From NCBI GenBank assembly GCA_002413265.1, contig DHWR01000123.1, positions 832-14,377 on the forward strand: a stretch of 13,546 nucleotides of DNA, given 5' to 3'. Each line of letters starts with the position of its first letter. Position 1 is the first letter of the stretch. Source of the DNA: Chloroflexi bacterium UBA5177. GTDB lineage: Bacteria; Chloroflexota; UBA5177. Positions 5,397 through 13,546 of this stretch are shown piece after piece. The notes under the pieces are model-generated. The model saw nothing but the letters and a program-made list of their open reading frames with translations, searched no databases and was not told the origin of the DNA. The position numbers and the translations under genes were made by a program.

Positions 5397-6512
5397 GTGT
5401 ATTTCAAGCAGTTTCTTGATGAACAGTGCGGCTGCGCGTCTTATGTAGTCGCCTCGAGAGTCAGTCACGACGCAGTCGTCGTTGACCCCGCCGCTGGTGT
5501 GCAGCAATATCAGGATCTGCTCGAGGAACGGGGGTTCCGTCTCACATATGTGATCGACACGCACGTGCACGCAGACCACGTGTCGGGCGCGCGGGAACTG
5601 TGTCGGCGCACCGGGGCGGAGCTCTGTCTCCATTCTTCAGCCAAGGTTCTCTATCCGTTCCGTCCCCTGCATGACGGCGAGGATCTGGAAGTCGGGCAGC
5701 TCCGGTTACACGTGGTCCACACACCTGGGCACAGGCCCGAGCTGATCTCACTGCTGATCGTCAATCCATCTAGGAGTCCAGAGCCATCGATGGTTTTAAC
5801 TGGGGATTCGCTGCTCGTTGGAGACGTGGGGCGCCCTGACTTCGGCGGGGGAGAAGCTTCGGCCCAGTACGAGAGCATCACTCGCCTCCTTCGGCTGCCC
5901 GACTGGGTGGGCGTCTTTCCCGGTCATTTTGAAGGGCCGTGTGGCAAGGGAATGTGCGGCCGGCCGAGCACGACTATTGGTTTCGAGCGCCTCTACAACC
6001 CGCTCCTTCGGTTGGAGCGAGGGCCATTCGTCTCCAGCCTGGACGGCGAGGTACCGGCTCGGCCACTGAACATGGCGGCCATTGAAGCGACGAACCGCGG
6101 TGCTGCCGATCTGGCGTGGGCCATGCCTGCGGGACACCAGAGTGTGCCCATGACTGACCCCAAGGAGGCACAAGATATGGGTCGAGCGCTTCTCCTTGAC
6201 GTTCGCGAGCCTCACGAGTTCGAATCGCAACACATTAAGGGAGCGATCAATATTCCACAAGCCGACATCGCCACTCAGCTCGATGAGATACCTCGAGAGC
6301 GAGAGATCGTCGTGGTTTGTCAGGGAGGCGGTCGGAGCCTTCGATCGGCTCAGTTCTTGAAACAAGTCGGCTATGAAAGCGTAGCCAGTTTGAGTGGTGG
6401 AACCGACGCCTGGGTTGAGCTAGGCTTGCCGACGGAGGGGAGCGGACAACTGGCAGACGGCCCGCGCATCGTAGAAACCGAGTGGGCGCACGCGGGTGTG
6501 AGCGGCTCCTGA
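5397..6512 (+). CDS. MBL-fold hydrolase fused to rhodanese (persulfide dioxygenase/sulfurtransferase type)
   Basis: A 371-residue two-domain protein. Residues 1-~235 are a metallo-beta-lactamase fold: THVHADH (55-61), HTPGH (108-112), TGDSLLVGDVGRPD (135-148) and VFPGHFEGPCGKGMCG (173-188), as in ETHE1/CstB-type enzymes. Residues ~250-345 are a rhodanese domain: LLLDVREPHEFESQHIKGAINIP and the active-site loop CQGGGRS with Cys308, closed by SGGTDAW. Such fusions oxidise or transfer persulfide sulfur in sulfide/glutathione-persulfide detoxification; the exact substrate is inferred. The rhodanese loop has Gln-Gly-Gly after Cys rather than the common Arg-x-Gly. The start is a GTG with only a weak ribosome site. 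It stands alone and converges with the nitroreductase gene. Confidence 0.9.
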   Translation: MYFKQFLDEQCGCASYVVASRVSHDAVVVDPAAGVQQYQDLLEERGFRLTYVIDTHVHADHVSGARELCRRTGAELCLHSSAKVLYPFRPLHDGEDLEVGQLRLHVVHTPGHRPELISLLIVNPSRSPEPSMVLTGDSLLVGDVGRPDFGGGEASAQYESITRLLRLPDWVGVFPGHFEGPCGKGMCGRPSTTIGFERLYNPLLRLERGPFVSSLDGEVPARPLNMAAIEATNRGAADLAWAMPAGHQSVPMTDPKEAQDMGRALLLDVREPHEFESQHIKGAINIPQADIATQLDEIPREREIVVVCQGGGRSLRSAQFLKQVGYESVASLSGGTDAWVELGLPTEGSGQLADGPRIVETEWAHAGVSGS

Positions 6513-6522
6513 CTTTCTCAGG

Positions 6523-6575
6523 GCCAGGTCTGGAGCGTTGAACGGCCTGGCTTGAGCTGCTGAATTCGGCTCAAG
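6523..6575. terminator. Paired hairpins between convergent genes
   Basis: Two inverted repeats fill the 58-base gap between the stops at 6512 and 6571. The first is GCCAGG (6523-6528) with CCTGGC (6546-6551). The second is CTTGAGC (6551-6557) with GCTCAAG (6569-6575), extendable by a U-G and a G-C pair; it overlaps the nitroreductase stop codon. They probably end transcription from both sides. No T-tract is present. Confidence 0.5.
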
Positions 6576-7224
6576 TCACATCCGGAAATTCGCCCAGCCA
6601 GCGCACATACGGATCCGGGTCTCGCATGCGCTCGTGCTGAGACGAGATCGCGGGGTAGCCGACGTAGACGAAGGCGATGAGACGTGAATTGTCCGGGAAA
6701 CTGAGGAAGCGCTTGATCCGTGGGTCGTCCGCTGGTTTCCCCGTTCGCCACATCGCCCCAAGTCCCAGGCCTTCGGCAGCCAAGAGCATGTTTTGAACCG
6801 CGGCGGCGCAAGCGCAGATCTCTTCAATCTCGGACACTTTGGGCTGATCTGACGGCACGCAGGCGACGGCGATGATGATCGGAGCCCGGAGCGGCTTGCT
6901 GCTCTCTTTCTCCAGCAAGGCGTCCAGCTCGGCACCGACCTTCTCGTCGTCCTCGTCGTCTTCCACGCGCTCCAGCAGCGACGCGGCCATGATCCTCCCC
7001 ATCTCCTGGCGAGCGCTTCCGGCAACCACCGTGAAGCGCCAGGGAGATGTGCGGTAGTGATTCGGGGCACAGGCGGCAGCTTGCAGAATCTGCTGGATGA
7101 GGTCTTTTGAGGGTGCGGTAGGCTGCATCAGCGGGGAGCTTCTGCGATTGCGGATCGCCTCGAGCACAGGGGCGAGCGACTCAACTTTCACCATTCGATC
7201 CTTGGATTGCGTTGATTGAGACAT
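6571..7224 (-). CDS. Nitroreductase family FMN oxidoreductase
   Basis: A 217-residue nitroreductase-fold protein, expected to be an FMN-dependent NAD(P)H oxidoreductase acting as a dimer. The FMN-phosphate contact is in AIRNRRSSPLM (24-33), followed by ACAPNHYRTSPWRFTVV (51-67), a helical middle, and the late flavin-binding GLGLGAMWRTG (152-162) with YVGYPA at 187-192. This is closest to the YdjA-like single-domain group. An acidic stretch (EDDEDDEKV, ~88-96) is unusual. The ATG at 7224 is the longest choice; the ATG at residue 11 (7194) has an AAGGA ribosome site and may be the real start. It is divergent from the gene at 7329 and convergent with the MBL-rhodanese gene. The substrate is unknown. 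Confidence 0.87.
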   Translation of the reverse strand: MSQSTQSKDRMVKVESLAPVLEAIRNRRSSPLMQPTAPSKDLIQQILQAAACAPNHYRTSPWRFTVVAGSARQEMGRIMAASLLERVEDDEDDEKVGAELDALLEKESSKPLRAPIIIAVACVPSDQPKVSEIEEICACAAAVQNMLLAAEGLGLGAMWRTGKPADDPRIKRFLSFPDNSRLIAFVYVGYPAISSQHERMRDPDPYVRWLGEFPDVT

Positions 7225-7328
7225 TGTCGCCCGTGCGGACTGCTTGGGTGACGCACCAGAGCTCTATTGCAGACACCGGTCCTACGGGGTATTCTGCCGT
7301 GAGGGTTCCGGAGGGAGGAGAACTTGAC

Positions 7329-7732
7329 ATGACCGAAGCCGAAGAGGAGTCCAAGTCCCGGGTAGCCATTGGAATCTTCAAGGAGCGGATGTTCCAACTG
7401 GAGCAGGAACGCTCCTCGATCAACGGCGACCTGGGCGCCATAGACATCATGGGGCTGGCGCGTCGCACCCGACAGCTCCTTCGCAATGCGAAGAATCTGA
7501 TGGACGGCAACGTGACCGTACTTTTTGCTGCTCAGCCGGCTCGTATGGCCGAGGAGCTGTACAAGTACCTGGAGTACGCCGAAGGTCATGTAATGAAGGC
7601 CCTGTCGGAAGAGTACGAATTCGAGGCCATCAAGAGGCGCTTGTACATGTCGACGACGTTGGCGCGCTACGTGATCGAAGGAGTGCAGCAGGCGGTGCAG
7701 GACATCGAGGCAAGGGCGGGTGGGGACGGAGA

Positions 7733-7736
<4 letters not shown>
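7329..7736 (+). CDS. Hypothetical helical protein overlapping the IlvC-like gene
   Basis: A 135-residue protein I do not recognise. It is almost entirely helix-forming, charged, and lacks membrane segments or a signal peptide; heptad-like stretches occur at RMFQLEQERSSINGDL and ARRTRQLLRNAKNLM. The ATG at 7329 follows GGAGGGAGGAG at good spacing, so this start is preferred over an in-frame ATG at 7212, which would overlap the nitroreductase start. Its TAG stop at 7734-7736 overlaps the ATA (7733-7735) where the following IlvC-like protein most likely begins, an ATAG arrangement typical of coupled genes. A role as partner or chaperone of the reductase is possible from position only. Confidence 0.7.
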
Positions 7737-8740
<1,004 letters not shown>

Positions 8741-8743
8741 CTC

Positions 8744-9625
8744 TCAGCTAAAAGCAAGCTGATCTCCCGCGCGGTGAATTATCAAGTTGTCGATGAGCCG
8801 GGTATCCCCGAAGTACAGCGCAAGGGCGAGCAAGGCGTCGCCGTCGATGCGGCTCGTCGGCCGGAGGGTACGGAGATCCACGATCTCCACAAATTCCAGG
8901 CGAGCGAGAGGGGCTTCCCGGCGGACGAGCTCGTGAACCGCAAACTGCAATTTCGAGGCGTCTCGCTCACCTGATGCAATTTGCTGTTTTGCGAGCAAGA
9001 GCGCTCTGTGCAGTGCCCCGGCTTGTTTTCGTTCCTGCTCGTTCAGGTAGACATTTCGAGAGGAGAGCGCGAGGCCGTCCTCCTCTCTGACCGTCGGAAC
9101 CACGCTGATCTGGATGGGGAAGGCGAGATCGGCGACCATGCGCTCGACGATCGCCGCCTGCTGGGCATCTTTTTGCCCGAAGTATGCGCGGTCGGGCTCG
9201 ACGATATTGAACAGCTTGGCGACGATGGTAGAGACGGCCTTGAAGTGACCGGGACGGGATGCCCCATCGAGGTGAAGCGCCAGCATCCCAGGGTCGACCC
9301 ATACCGTTTGTGCGTCAGCGCCTCGCGGATACATTTCTTCGGCATCGGGAAGGAAGAGTAAATCGACTGCTGTCTGCTTCGCCAGAGACCGGTCGCGCTC
9401 CAGGTCACGGGGATACCGATCCAGATCCTCGCCGGGCGCGAACTGTGTCGGGTTGACGAAGATACTGAGGACCAGGAGATCGTTCTCGAAGCGAGCTTTC
9501 CGGACCAGAGCGAGATGACCTTCGTGCAGGTAGCCCATGGTTGGAACCAGGCCGATCGAGCTGCCCCGACAGCGTTCCACTCGGACTCTTTGCCGCAGCT
9601 CCCGGGTCGTTTTGATTTCGTCCAT
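8744..9625 (-). CDS. panC: Pantothenate synthetase
   Basis: PanC condenses pantoate with beta-alanine using ATP, the last step of pantothenate synthesis. The 293-residue protein has the full set of motifs: VPTMGYLHEGH with His34/His37 (nucleotidyl-transferase HxGH type), FVNPTQFAPGEDLDRYPR (56-73), HFKAVSTIVAKLFNIV, YFGQKDAQQ (148-156) and SSRN (188-191). The ATG at 9625 gives the usual family length; the open frame runs back to 9850, but that extension lies over the end of the glycosyltransferase and is not conserved-looking. It follows the glycosyltransferase after 31 bases and may be in the same transcript. Neither panB nor panD is in the window. Only three bases separate its stop from that of the IlvC-like gene. 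Confidence 0.95.
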   Translation of the reverse strand: MDEIKTTRELRQRVRVERCRGSSIGLVPTMGYLHEGHLALVRKARFENDLLVLSIFVNPTQFAPGEDLDRYPRDLERDRSLAKQTAVDLLFLPDAEEMYPRGADAQTVWVDPGMLALHLDGASRPGHFKAVSTIVAKLFNIVEPDRAYFGQKDAQQAAIVERMVADLAFPIQISVVPTVREEDGLALSSRNVYLNEQERKQAGALHRALLLAKQQIASGERDASKLQFAVHELVRREAPLARLEFVEIVDLRTLRPTSRIDGDALLALALYFGDTRLIDNLIIHRAGDQLAFS

Positions 9626-9656
9626 TTTTTCCGACTTCGGCCGACAGTGGTCCCCG

Positions 9657-10946
9657 CTAATAGTATTCAGTTGGTTGGTGGCCACTGGTGGTGCCGCGTC
9701 CGGTCGGCAGGCGGGCCGCGCCAGCCACAAACTCGGAATCCTCAAGACCGAAGGCACGAGCGAGAGTCGCGCGGGCACGCGCGCGACTGAACATCTCGGA
9801 GACGTACCGCCTTCCGCGCTGACCCATGGCTGAGCGCAGATCCGCATCATCGACTAGTCGCCGGGTGGTCTGCGCCAGTCGCTCGGCGTCCTCCGGCGGC
9901 GATGACAAGCCTGCATCTGACTCGCGAAGTAGATCGGCGATGTCGCCTTCTCCGGAGAAGACTACGGGCAGGCCATAGCTCATGTATTCAAAAATCTTGC
10001 TCGAAAGTGCGCGTCGCCAATACGGATGACTGGAGAAGGAATGAAGTGCTATGTCCGCATCGGCGAACGCACGCTCCATCTGGTCGCGAGGAATGGCACC
10101 GGGAAACGTGACGTTATCCAGCCCTCGAGCCTGGCAGTCGTTGGCATACGCTTGTCGACGTTCGCCTGCGCCAAGAAAGACGAAGCGGACGTTCTTGGAG
10201 CCACTGCGAACCAGTAGTTCCGCCGCGTCTATGCACGTAGAAACGTGCGTGGCCCTGCCCAAGCTGCCTGCGTAGATCACGGTCACCGCATCGCCCGGCC
10301 GCGTCGCATTCGACCGCACGTGGTCCGCAGATGCTTCCGAACTTGGGAAGTAGTTTGGAATCACAAAGGTACATTGTGGGTCAGCGCCTCGCGACAGGAG
10401 AAGTTCTTTGAGGCCAGGGCTTACTGTAATGACGCTCTTTGTCTGACGTCGTAACAAGCCGTTCCAGCCTGACAAAAGAGCCACCAGAAGACGAGAGGGT
10501 TTTAGCCCGACCGCAAGCGCGGTATCGGGGTAAACGTCGCGCTCGTCGACAACCAGGGCTGCCCTGTGCAATAGAGCGAGTAGGGAAGCCGCGGGCGTAA
10601 CAAAGGGCGGGTCCGTCCCGACGAAAACTGCATCCACCCGTCGGGCCGTTAGGCCGGCGACCGCGGCGATGACGGAGTAGCCGAGATAGCACGCCAGTCG
10701 TCGCCAGGACGACCTTCGATAGTCCCGCGGTGACCACGTGCGAATGATCGTCGTGCCATCTTTCCGTGTCCGCTTCCACGGGCCTCGTACCCGGTGTCGA
10801 ATGGACCCGGTCAGGTAGTGCGCGCTGGCCGTCACCACGGTCACCTGCCAGCCGAGCTCTTGCATCAGCTCGAGCTCCGCCCAAGGACGTGCTGCTCCCG
10901 GTTCATCGGGGGCCGGGAGGTGAAAGGTGAGGAAGAGTACGTGCAC
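9657..10946 (-). CDS. GT4-family glycosyltransferase (WbuB-like)
   Basis: A 429-residue GT-B glycosyltransferase, expected to transfer a sugar from a nucleotide donor during surface polysaccharide synthesis. The N-terminal half begins HVLFLTFHLPAPDEPGAARPW, a group-1 start with a Gly/Ala-rich acceptor-side loop, and has a hydrophobic stretch at ~85-105 that may contact the membrane. The donor half starts near VTVIYAGSLGRATHVSTCIDAAELL (~244), then FVFLGAGERR, FPGAIPRDQM, and the ribose/phosphate-binding SSKIFEYMSYGLPVVFSGEGDIADLL, with Glu in the FEY position. The GTG start at 10946 lies seven bases after the wecB-like gene, so the two are likely co-translated. The sugar and acceptor are unknown. 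Confidence 0.87.
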   Translation of the reverse strand: MHVLFLTFHLPAPDEPGAARPWAELELMQELGWQVTVVTASAHYLTGSIRHRVRGPWKRTRKDGTTIIRTWSPRDYRRSSWRRLACYLGYSVIAAVAGLTARRVDAVFVGTDPPFVTPAASLLALLHRAALVVDERDVYPDTALAVGLKPSRLLVALLSGWNGLLRRQTKSVITVSPGLKELLLSRGADPQCTFVIPNYFPSSEASADHVRSNATRPGDAVTVIYAGSLGRATHVSTCIDAAELLVRSGSKNVRFVFLGAGERRQAYANDCQARGLDNVTFPGAIPRDQMERAFADADIALHSFSSHPYWRRALSSKIFEYMSYGLPVVFSGEGDIADLLRESDAGLSSPPEDAERLAQTTRRLVDDADLRSAMGQRGRRYVSEMFSRARARATLARAFGLEDSEFVAGAARLPTGRGTTSGHQPTEYY

Positions 10947-10953
10947 GCCGGGG

Positions 10954-12108
10954 CTACGATTCAGGTGGGAGAGAGACCGCGTCCACTATGCGCTCGGCAG
11001 CGTTTCCGTCTCCGAACGGATTAATCCAATTCCGTTCAACGGATAGCATCTGAGCAACCGCTTCCGCGATGGACGCGGGTGTGTCCCCAGCGAGCATGTT
11101 GGCACCAATGGGCAGGGTTTCAGTCCACTCGGTGGACCGGCGGAGAGTGACGCAGGGGGTTTTCACGATGCATGCCTCCTGTTGCACACCTCCTGAGTCG
11201 GTAAGCACCAGGCCCGCAGAGGCAAGAAGGCAGAGGAAGTCGAGGTACCCAAGGGGGTCGACAACGCGCAGATCAGCGGGTTGGAGGCGGGTCTCGTCTA
11301 GCCCGAATTCTCGCAGTCTCAGTCTTGTGCGCGGATGCGCGGGGAAGACTACCGGCATGGCATGCCGGCTACCGGCTCGGATGATGGCATCCAGAAGAAG
11401 TCGGAGCTGCGCAGGGTCATCTACGTTCTCTTCACGGTGCAGCGTCACCAGCAGGTATTGGCGGGCCTTAAAACCGAGGTCCGCCAACACGGAACTTTTT
11501 TCCATTGCCAGACCTTTGTGCTTGAGCACGGCGTCCACGACCGTGTTGCCAACGACTTCCACCCGCCCGCGGACGCCCTCTCGGCGCAGGTTCTCGACGG
11601 CGTGTTCTCCCGGCGCGAAGAGCCAGTCCGAGATGTGATCGATCATGACCCGGTTATGCTCCTCCGGCATGCGCCAATCGAAGCTGCGTAATCCGGCTTC
11701 TACGTGCCCGACCGCAATGTGAAGCTTGCGTGCGGCAAGGGCGGCAGCCAGGTTGGTGTTCGCGTCGCCTCCGACAAGAACCAGACGGGGCCGCTCATCG
11801 AGAAGCACTCGTTCGGTTCCGACCAGCATCGCGGCCGTTTGCTCGCCGTGCAGGTGGCAATCCTCCGGCTCGGTCAAGCGGTACTTCGGCACGGAGAGGT
11901 TGAGATCTGAGAAGAAGGCTGCGTCCATCTCCGGCGAATAATGTTGGCCGGTGTGAAGAGTGAAGAAGGGCAGTTCGCGACGCGACAGCTCGCGGATCAA
12001 GGGGCTCTGCTTGACGATGCCGGGCCGCGTACCTAGAACGACGCATATCGAGGAGGTGAGCTGGTCCGGTTGTAGAGTCTTCAGCCTCGCGGTGCCGGCG
12101 CTCGTCAA
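10954..12108 (-). CDS. wecB: UDP-N-acetylglucosamine 2-epimerase, non-hydrolysing (WecB-type)
   Basis: Expected to interconvert UDP-GlcNAc and UDP-ManNAc for cell-surface glycans. The 384-residue GT-B-fold protein carries GTRPGIVKQSPLI (26-38), LHTGQHYSPEM, GGDANTNLAAALAA with Asp115, GHVEAGLRSFD with Glu137, PEEHNR with Glu149/150, TLHREENV with His224, and TDSGGVQQEA. These match the known catalytic and UDP-binding positions. The usual GTRPE is GTRPG here. The best start is TTG at 12108, with GAGGG just upstream; no ATG or GTG sits nearer the first strand, so the exact start is uncertain. It leads the glycosyltransferase gene by seven bases. The paired dehydrogenase wecC is absent from the window. 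Confidence 0.9.
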   Translation of the reverse strand: MTSAGTARLKTLQPDQLTSSICVVLGTRPGIVKQSPLIRELSRRELPFFTLHTGQHYSPEMDAAFFSDLNLSVPKYRLTEPEDCHLHGEQTAAMLVGTERVLLDERPRLVLVGGDANTNLAAALAARKLHIAVGHVEAGLRSFDWRMPEEHNRVMIDHISDWLFAPGEHAVENLRREGVRGRVEVVGNTVVDAVLKHKGLAMEKSSVLADLGFKARQYLLVTLHREENVDDPAQLRLLLDAIIRAGSRHAMPVVFPAHPRTRLRLREFGLDETRLQPADLRVVDPLGYLDFLCLLASAGLVLTDSGGVQQEACIVKTPCVTLRRSTEWTETLPIGANMLAGDTPASIAEAVAQMLSVERNWINPFGDGNAAERIVDAVSLPPES

Positions 12109-12482
12109 CCTTCCCTCATCGTCGCGTCGCTGATCCGGCTAAGACTTCAGGCATGGACCGACACCGCGGTTCCACGTTTGTAGCGCGGCAAGAAGCGCCG
12201 AGTAACTTCTACGCCTGTCCACAAGTGTGCTCCCGTCGAATGCTGCGGCCATTGCCCACGGCGCGCCCATCTCGTCGCCCTTTCGCGTAATCTGTCGCTT
12301 CTTACAGTAGACCAAATGAGCACGGACGGGGATGCGCGTGCTGGCGAGTCTCGACCGACCTTTGTGCTCCTCCGCGTGTGGCCGACAGTAAGTGATTCGC
12401 CGGAAAGAACGGCCCTCAGCGAGCACCGATATCGACTCGTAGGTGAGGGCGTCGGGTGGAGAGCAGCCCGGCGTCGATTCCC
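12109..12482. other. Gene-poor interval upstream of the wecB-like gene
   Basis: About 370 bases with no gene I can support. Two short open frames exist, 12139-12426 on the minus strand (95 codons) and 12316-12486 on the plus strand (56 codons); neither shows a recognised motif or a strong ribosome site. The interval should hold the promoter of the minus-strand wecB-like unit, but I see no clear -10/-35 pair. Confidence 0.4.
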
Positions 12483-13115
12483 TTAGGGAAGCATCTGCGG
12501 GCGAAAATCCTCAAGCCTGCCCAGCACAAGATTTGCGCGAGCAAGCGCCGTCTCGGTGGGCGGATAGTGGGCGTTGGGGACCGCGATCGTCCACATTCCT
12601 GCTCTCACTGCCGCCTCGATGCCGGCTGAGGAATCCTCAAAAACAGCGATTTCGTGCGGTGGGACCTGCAGCAGTCTGGCTGCTTCCAGAAAAACCTCCG
12701 GATTGGGCTTCCCCTTCCCCACTTGATCGGCGGACACGACCACCTGAAAGCGATCCAGCATGCCCGCGAGTCTCATCGCATATTCGACGATCTCCTGAGG
12801 CGAGGAAGACGCGATGGCGAGGGGATAGGACGAAGCGAGGTCTCGCACAACTTCCTGCGACCCTGGCAACAAAGGCAACCGTTCACGATAGAGTGCCTCC
12901 ACCCGCTGCGAGACCCCTTGAACGATCGATTCGATGGTTTCGGCCAGACCGCAGCGACCTTTGATTACCGTCGCCCACTCAGCGGAATTGTGGCCTTTTA
13001 CCGTCAGCTCGTCCTCTGCCTTCCACTTGCATCCGACCGAAGCGCAGTAGTCGGCTCGCGCCCGCTCCCAATATGGCTCCGAGTCGATCAGGAGCCCGTC
13101 CATATCGAAGATCAC
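12483..13115 (-). CDS. HAD-superfamily phosphatase/phosphomutase, subfamily IA
   Basis: A 210-residue haloacid-dehalogenase-like hydrolase of the beta-phosphoglucomutase/phosphatase type. Motif I is FDMDGLLIDSEP with nucleophile Asp4 and acid/base Asp6. A helical cap follows (~15-80). Motif II is IASSS (~101-105), motif III has Lys134/Lys136 in GKGKPNPEVF, and motif IV is VFEDSSAGIEAA with Glu160-Asp161. All catalytic residues are present; the substrate is probably a small sugar phosphate but cannot be named. The GTG at 13115 is the nearest standard start. However, it trims strand 1, and a CTG at 13130 preceded by GGAGGAG would give the more normal N-terminus TIRAVIFDMDG. It is divergent from the DUF2089 gene across about 100 bases. 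Confidence 0.88.
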   Translation of the reverse strand: MIFDMDGLLIDSEPYWERARADYCASVGCKWKAEDELTVKGHNSAEWATVIKGRCGLAETIESIVQGVSQRVEALYRERLPLLPGSQEVVRDLASSYPLAIASSSPQEIVEYAMRLAGMLDRFQVVVSADQVGKGKPNPEVFLEAARLLQVPPHEIAVFEDSSAGIEAAVRAGMWTIAVPNAHYPPTETALARANLVLGRLEDFRPQMLP

Positions 13116-13186
13116 GGCTCGGATGGTCAGATGGCTCCTCCAGCGTATCTAAAAATGCGACAAACGCTGACATTTTGAAATTTTGC

Positions 13187-13203
13187 CTTTACAAATTGTA
13201 AAG
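13187..13203. promoter_or_regulatory. Perfect 17-base palindrome, candidate operator
   Basis: CTTTACAAATTGTAAAG has 8-base arms CTTTACAA and TTGTAAAG about a central A. It ends 13 bases before the ATG of the DUF2089 gene, in the AT-rich gap shared with the HAD gene on the other strand. Its symmetry and position suggest binding by a dimeric regulator, perhaps the HTH-bearing DUF2089 protein itself. Confidence 0.6.
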
Positions 13204-13216
13204 CGTGTGTTTCAAT

Positions 13217-13546
13217 ATGGCTATGGAAGATCAAGAAGTGACAACAGCCCCCACCCACTGCCCTGTTTGCGAGCAGGATCTATTAGCCACACGGCTGGAA
13301 TGCTCGTCATGCGGAACCGAGGTGACAGGAAGATTCATCTTGGGACGGCTGGCCTCTCTCCGCGAGCCGCACGCCTCCCTTCTCGAAATGTTCTTGCGAG
13401 TGCGCGGCAACGTGAAGGAGATGGAGCGTGAGCTCGGGTTGTCGTATCCGACCGTGCGAGCTCGTCTCGAGGAAGCGTTCTCGGCGGCCGGATTCGAAAA
13501 GCCGGACGATGCAGAGCGGGACCCGTTGGGAGACATGGACCTGGGC
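13217..13546 (+). CDS. DUF2089 family zinc-ribbon/HTH protein, cut at right edge
   Basis: The first 110 codons are visible and the frame is open to the window end. Residues ~15-36 hold two CxxC pairs (CPVC and CSSC), a zinc ribbon. Residues ~45-90 match a helix-turn-helix: LASLREPHASLLEMFLRVRGNVKEMERELGLSYPTVRARLEE. This combination is the DUF2089 family, thought to be small transcription regulators. The ATG at 13217 is followed by a second ATG two codons later (13223); neither has a clear ribosome site, so a very short or absent leader is possible. The palindrome immediately upstream fits autoregulation. DUF2089 genes often sit near envelope or stress genes, but no such partner is in view. 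Confidence 0.82.
   Translation, partial: MAMEDQEVTTAPTHCPVCEQDLLATRLECSSCGTEVTGRFILGRLASLREPHASLLEMFLRVRGNVKEMERELGLSYPTVRARLEEAFSAAGFEKPDDAERDPLGDMDLG

Noticed and set aside
4977..5633. Minus-strand open frame of 218 codons
   Set aside because: It is antisense to the acidic gene after infA and to the MBL-rhodanese gene, shows no recognisable motif, and the plus-strand genes have clear families and coupling.
5796..6365. Minus-strand open frame of 189 codons
   Set aside because: Antisense shadow of the MBL-rhodanese gene, whose metal and rhodanese motifs are unmistakable.
9626..9850. N-terminal extension of PanC from the longer open frame
   Set aside because: It overlaps the end of the glycosyltransferase gene in another frame and exceeds the normal PanC length; the ATG at 9625 gives the family N-terminus.
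12139..12426. 95-codon minus-strand frame
   Set aside because: No motif, poor composition and no good ribosome site; reported only as part of the gene-poor interval.
12316..12486. 56-codon plus-strand frame overlapping the HAD stop by four bases
   Set aside because: The tail-to-tail TTAG overlap is tidy, but the peptide is unrecognised and has no convincing ribosome site.

Overview
The window looks like chromosomal DNA from a free-living, GC-rich bacterium. The codon bias, the actinobacterial-looking IF-1 core and the DUF4383 and DUF2089 genes point to Actinomycetota, perhaps a soil Thermoleophilia-type lineage. That placement is inference from gene content only. I see no insertion sequence, phage gene, CRISPR array, tRNA or rRNA.

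Layout: at the left edge a large minus-strand signalling gene (GntR-type HTH, GAF, PAS, GGDEF) runs out of the window, divergent from a small DUF4383 membrane protein. Two single-domain response regulators follow back to back (2349-2735 minus, 2932-3312 plus), then a convergent glutaredoxin-like gene and a glucose-dehydrogenase-like SDR. A strong promoter at 4560-4590 and a structured leader precede infA, whose IF-1 has a basic N-terminal extension. A small acidic unknown gene follows three bases later. Next come an MBL-fold/rhodanese fusion of the persulfide dioxygenase/sulfurtransferase type (5397-6512) and a convergent nitroreductase.

The most unusual part is 7329-8740: a small helical unknown gene overlapping, by an ATAG, a ketol-acid reductoisomerase (IlvC) homologue. 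This homologue has lost the conserved active-site lysine (Val at 130) and one metal-binding glutamate (Gln at 230), but keeps the NADPH fold and the other ligands. It lacks any ATG, GTG or TTG start ahead of its Rossmann motif. It ends three bases from the convergent panC. IlvC-family enzymes are known to reduce ketopantoate, and PanC uses pantoate, so a specialised ketopantoate (or other 2-keto acid) reductase is an attractive hypothesis.

On the right, a minus-strand run wecB-like epimerase, GT4 glycosyltransferase, panC (gaps of 7 and 31 bases) joins surface-sugar and pantothenate genes. About 370 bases without a confident gene follow, then a HAD phosphatase on the minus strand. The last gene is a DUF2089 zinc-ribbon/HTH protein cut by the right edge, with a perfect 17-base palindrome just ahead of it.
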